From Candidatus Zipacnadia bacterium (GTDB lineage: Bacteria; Armatimonadota; Zipacnadia; Zipacnadales; Zipacnadaceae): 6,998 bases of DNA. Location: the NCBI GenBank assembly GCA_029821215.1, contig JALGTV010000182.1:1-6998 (forward strand), given 5' to 3'. Position numbers and translations under genes: made by a program. Positions 5,753 through 6,998 of this stretch are shown piece by piece. Positions within the stretch are counted from its first letter, which is position 1. Every line of letters begins with the position of its first letter. The notes below the pieces were generated by a model. It saw only the letters and a list, made by a program, of their open reading frames with translations, was not told where the DNA came from and ran no database searches.

Positions 5753-6676
5753 ATGATGGCGTTTGCTCCAGCGTTGGCTAAGTTTATTGATTTTCAGGAT
5801 GCCGAGGCCTGTGCCCGGGTACGAAAGATAACCCGGGAGGAGATCTGCGAGCATCCTAATCCCGACTTTCGCATTCGGGTGATAGACGATCCCACCATAT
5901 TTTATGCCGAATTCGCCCTGGATATAGTAACGCGAATACGGCAGGCAGCAGAAGAGGGGCGCAAGTGCGTGATGATACTGCCGGTAGGCCCGGTGCCCCA
6001 GTTCGCGATTGCTGCCGGCATCATCAACCGGTTGGGGATTGACTGCCATCACCTGGTGACCTTCAACATGGATGAATACGCTGACGAGAATGGGCAGACG
6101 GCGCCAGCAGACTGGGAAGGGTCATTCGCTACGGCGATGAGGGAGAATTTCTTTAGCAGGATTGATGAAGATCTGCGGCCACCGGAAGAGAACATTCACT
6201 TCCCCAATTCCGACAACATCAACGACTACTCAACAATGATCGCCGAGGCGGGCGGGGCCGATTGCTGCTACGGCGGCATCGGCTGGTGTGGTCACATCGC
6301 CTTCTGGGAGTCCCATTTGGGACACAATTATGACACCCTGGAGGAGTACAAGCAGGCCACCGCCCAGATTGTAGAGCTGACCCCGATGACCATAATGCAG
6401 AACGCCTTGCACTCGTTCGGGGGAGACTGGTCCTGGGTGCCGCCCAAGGCGGCTACCATTGCCCCGTTTGATATCCTCTCAGCTAATCACCGCAGCTTCT
6501 GGCTGGATGGCATGTGCGGGCCGTACACACCCATGTCCTGGCAGCGGTTCATCGCCCGGCTGGTAGCCCATGGACCGGTTAACCGGTTCGTGCCAGGCTC
6601 TATCCTCCAGGAGGTACGCACCGACTACACCCTGCTGGGAGGAGTGGCCGATAACGTGGAGATAGAAATGGCGTGA
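5753..6676 (+). CDS. Divergent NagB-like sugar-phosphate isomerase/deaminase
   Basis: This 307-residue protein belongs to the glucosamine-6-phosphate isomerase/deaminase (NagB) fold family, whose namesake converts glucosamine 6-phosphate to fructose 6-phosphate and ammonia in the cytoplasm. The core motifs are recognisable. LVTFNMDEYAD has D107 at the position of the E. coli NagB catalytic Asp72. GGIGWCGHIAFWES (174-187) aligns with the GIGxDGHIAFNEP motif, keeping H181 and E186 at the correct spacing. In that motif the Asp equivalent to Asp141 is C179. The usual phosphate-binding LPTGSTP loop reads ILPVGPVPQF (75-84), without the Thr-Gly-Ser-Thr residues. The C-terminal half has its own pattern (VPPKAATI at 229-236, MSWQRFIARLV at 261-271). 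It is longer than classical NagB (about 266 residues). I believe GIGWCGHIAF is shared by a subfamily rather than being a local mutation, but that needs a search. The true substrate is unknown. Confidence 0.75.
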   Translation: MMAFAPALAKFIDFQDAEACARVRKITREEICEHPNPDFRIRVIDDPTIFYAEFALDIVTRIRQAAEEGRKCVMILPVGPVPQFAIAAGIINRLGIDCHHLVTFNMDEYADENGQTAPADWEGSFATAMRENFFSRIDEDLRPPEENIHFPNSDNINDYSTMIAEAGGADCCYGGIGWCGHIAFWESHLGHNYDTLEEYKQATAQIVELTPMTIMQNALHSFGGDWSWVPPKAATIAPFDILSANHRSFWLDGMCGPYTPMSWQRFIARLVAHGPVNRFVPGSILQEVRTDYTLLGGVADNVEIEMA

Positions 6677-6679
6677 TTG

Positions 6680-6723
6680 ACGGCAGTATAACGACAGTAT
6701 TACGGCAGCACAACTGCAGCATA
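6680..6723. repeat. Degenerate 11-bp tandem repeat, four copies
   Basis: Immediately after the NagB-like stop there are four consecutive 11-base units: ACGGCAGTATA, ACGACAGTATT, ACGGCAGCACA and ACTGCAGCATA (consensus ACGGCAGYATA). The phase continues less clearly to about 6743 with ACGCCACCG and ACGGCAACGGC. Eleven bases is close to one turn of DNA, so all units would face the same side of the helix. No function is known to me. Confidence 0.55.
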
Positions 6724-6798
6724 ACGCCACCGACGGCAACGGCGAACGACTAACTGGTAAGCGATAAATGCTTTTCTTGAGTATGTGAAAGAGAGATG

Positions 6799-6842
6799 AG
6801 TAACCCGATGTTCCTGGGACTGCCAGTGGGCATCGGGTTACT
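6799..6842. terminator. Strong hairpin between convergent genes, probable bidirectional terminator
   Basis: A perfect 12-bp inverted repeat, AGTAACCCGATG at 6799-6810 and CATCGGGTTACT at 6831-6842, is reinforced by an inner 4-bp stem, CTGG at 6814-6817 with CCAG at 6823-6826. It lies between the plus-strand NagB-like gene and the minus-strand aminotransferase end, where a shared terminator is expected. The tails are only moderately T-rich (TTGTTGCTT on the plus strand), so termination efficiency is uncertain. Confidence 0.6.
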
Positions 6843-6862
6843 TGTTGCTTGGGATAGGTTGC

Positions 6863-6998
6863 TTAGGCTCTAAGTTCGGCCTGATTGTCCCAGATTTTCT
6901 GGAAGGTCGCCAGAATTAGGTCCATATCCTCTCGTGGACCCAGGAAGTTAGCATGGTAAAGGCTGAGGGCCTTGTGTTTCCAGATATACTCGCAATTA
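6863..6998 (-). CDS. C-terminal end of a probable DegT/DnrJ/EryC1/StrS aminotransferase (truncated by window)
   Basis: On the minus strand a frame runs in from the window edge and stops at the complement of 6863-6865, giving the last 44 residues of a protein. The visible segment includes LSLYHANFLGPREDMD and LILATFQKIWDN. A histidine-containing strand, a short turn, an acidic EDMD pair and then a final amphipathic helix with a K-I motif match the C-terminus of PLP-dependent DegT/DnrJ/EryC1/StrS sugar aminotransferases, where the last lines typically read like 'LG..EDMD.I..A..KI'. Such enzymes add an amino group to keto sugars or inosose-type cyclitols. The active-site lysine and the PLP-binding region lie outside the window, so the family call rests on the tail alone. 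It converges with the NagB-like gene across a strong hairpin. Confidence 0.5.
   Translation of the reverse strand, partial: NCEYIWKHKALSLYHANFLGPREDMDLILATFQKIWDNQAELRA

Noticed and set aside
5529..5753. 74-codon minus-strand frame over the gap before the NagB-like gene
   Set aside because: It has no ribosome binding site before its ATG, resembles no family, and runs across the tRNA promoter and the strong Shine-Dalgarno site of the plus-strand gene.

Overview
The window reads as a stretch of a bacterial chromosome of moderately high GC content (my impression, not computed), carrying mostly co-directional sugar-metabolism genes. The partial gene at the left edge has beta-barrel character, which suggests a diderm (Gram-negative type) cell. 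Short perfect inverted repeats, strong AGGAGG-type ribosome binding sites at several genes and a tRNA with an encoded CCA end are all bacterial. I cannot place it in a phylum; the mix of families would suit an uncultured environmental lineage, and that is inference.

Layout, left to right. (1) 3-173 (+): C-terminal end of a probable outer-membrane barrel protein. (2) 248-1654 (+): FAD-dependent oxidoreductase related to the UDP-galactopyranose mutase / protoporphyrinogen oxidase group. (3) 1667-1731: a pair of perfect hairpins bounded by inverted GTAG/CTAC, resembling a REP/BIME element. (4) 1751-3478 (+): a 575-residue zinc-type alcohol dehydrogenase of the sorbose-1-phosphate reductase-like group, with two Rossmann-like modules in tandem, the first lacking a recognisable nucleotide-binding loop. 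(5) 3479-3659: short gap with a possible tiny membrane peptide. (6) 3660-5335 (+): a GH57/DUF1957 1,4-alpha-glucan branching-type enzyme interrupted by a -1 frameshift near 4248, just after the catalytic glutamate motif. (7) 5407-5484 (-): tRNA-Asp(GTC), with its own promoter, a leader hairpin and a downstream terminator. (8) 5753-6676 (+): a divergent NagB-like sugar-phosphate isomerase/deaminase. (9) 6680-6723: a degenerate 11-bp tandem repeat, followed by a strong hairpin at 6799-6842. (10) 6863-6998 (-): C-terminal end of a probable DegT/DnrJ/EryC1/StrS aminotransferase, convergent with the previous gene.

Working together: the SorE-like dehydrogenase, the NagB-like isomerase and the putative sugar aminotransferase all belong to families that act on polyols, sugar phosphates or amino sugars. 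The FAD enzyme family and the GH57 enzyme fit polysaccharide or nucleotide-sugar metabolism. The window could therefore hold part of an uncharacterised amino-sugar or polyol pathway, but the substrate cannot be read from the sequence. The observations most worth checking are the duplicated Rossmann module, the Asp-to-Cys change in the NagB-like active site and the frameshift in the branching enzyme. I see no CRISPR array, transposase gene, prophage or recognisable defence system.
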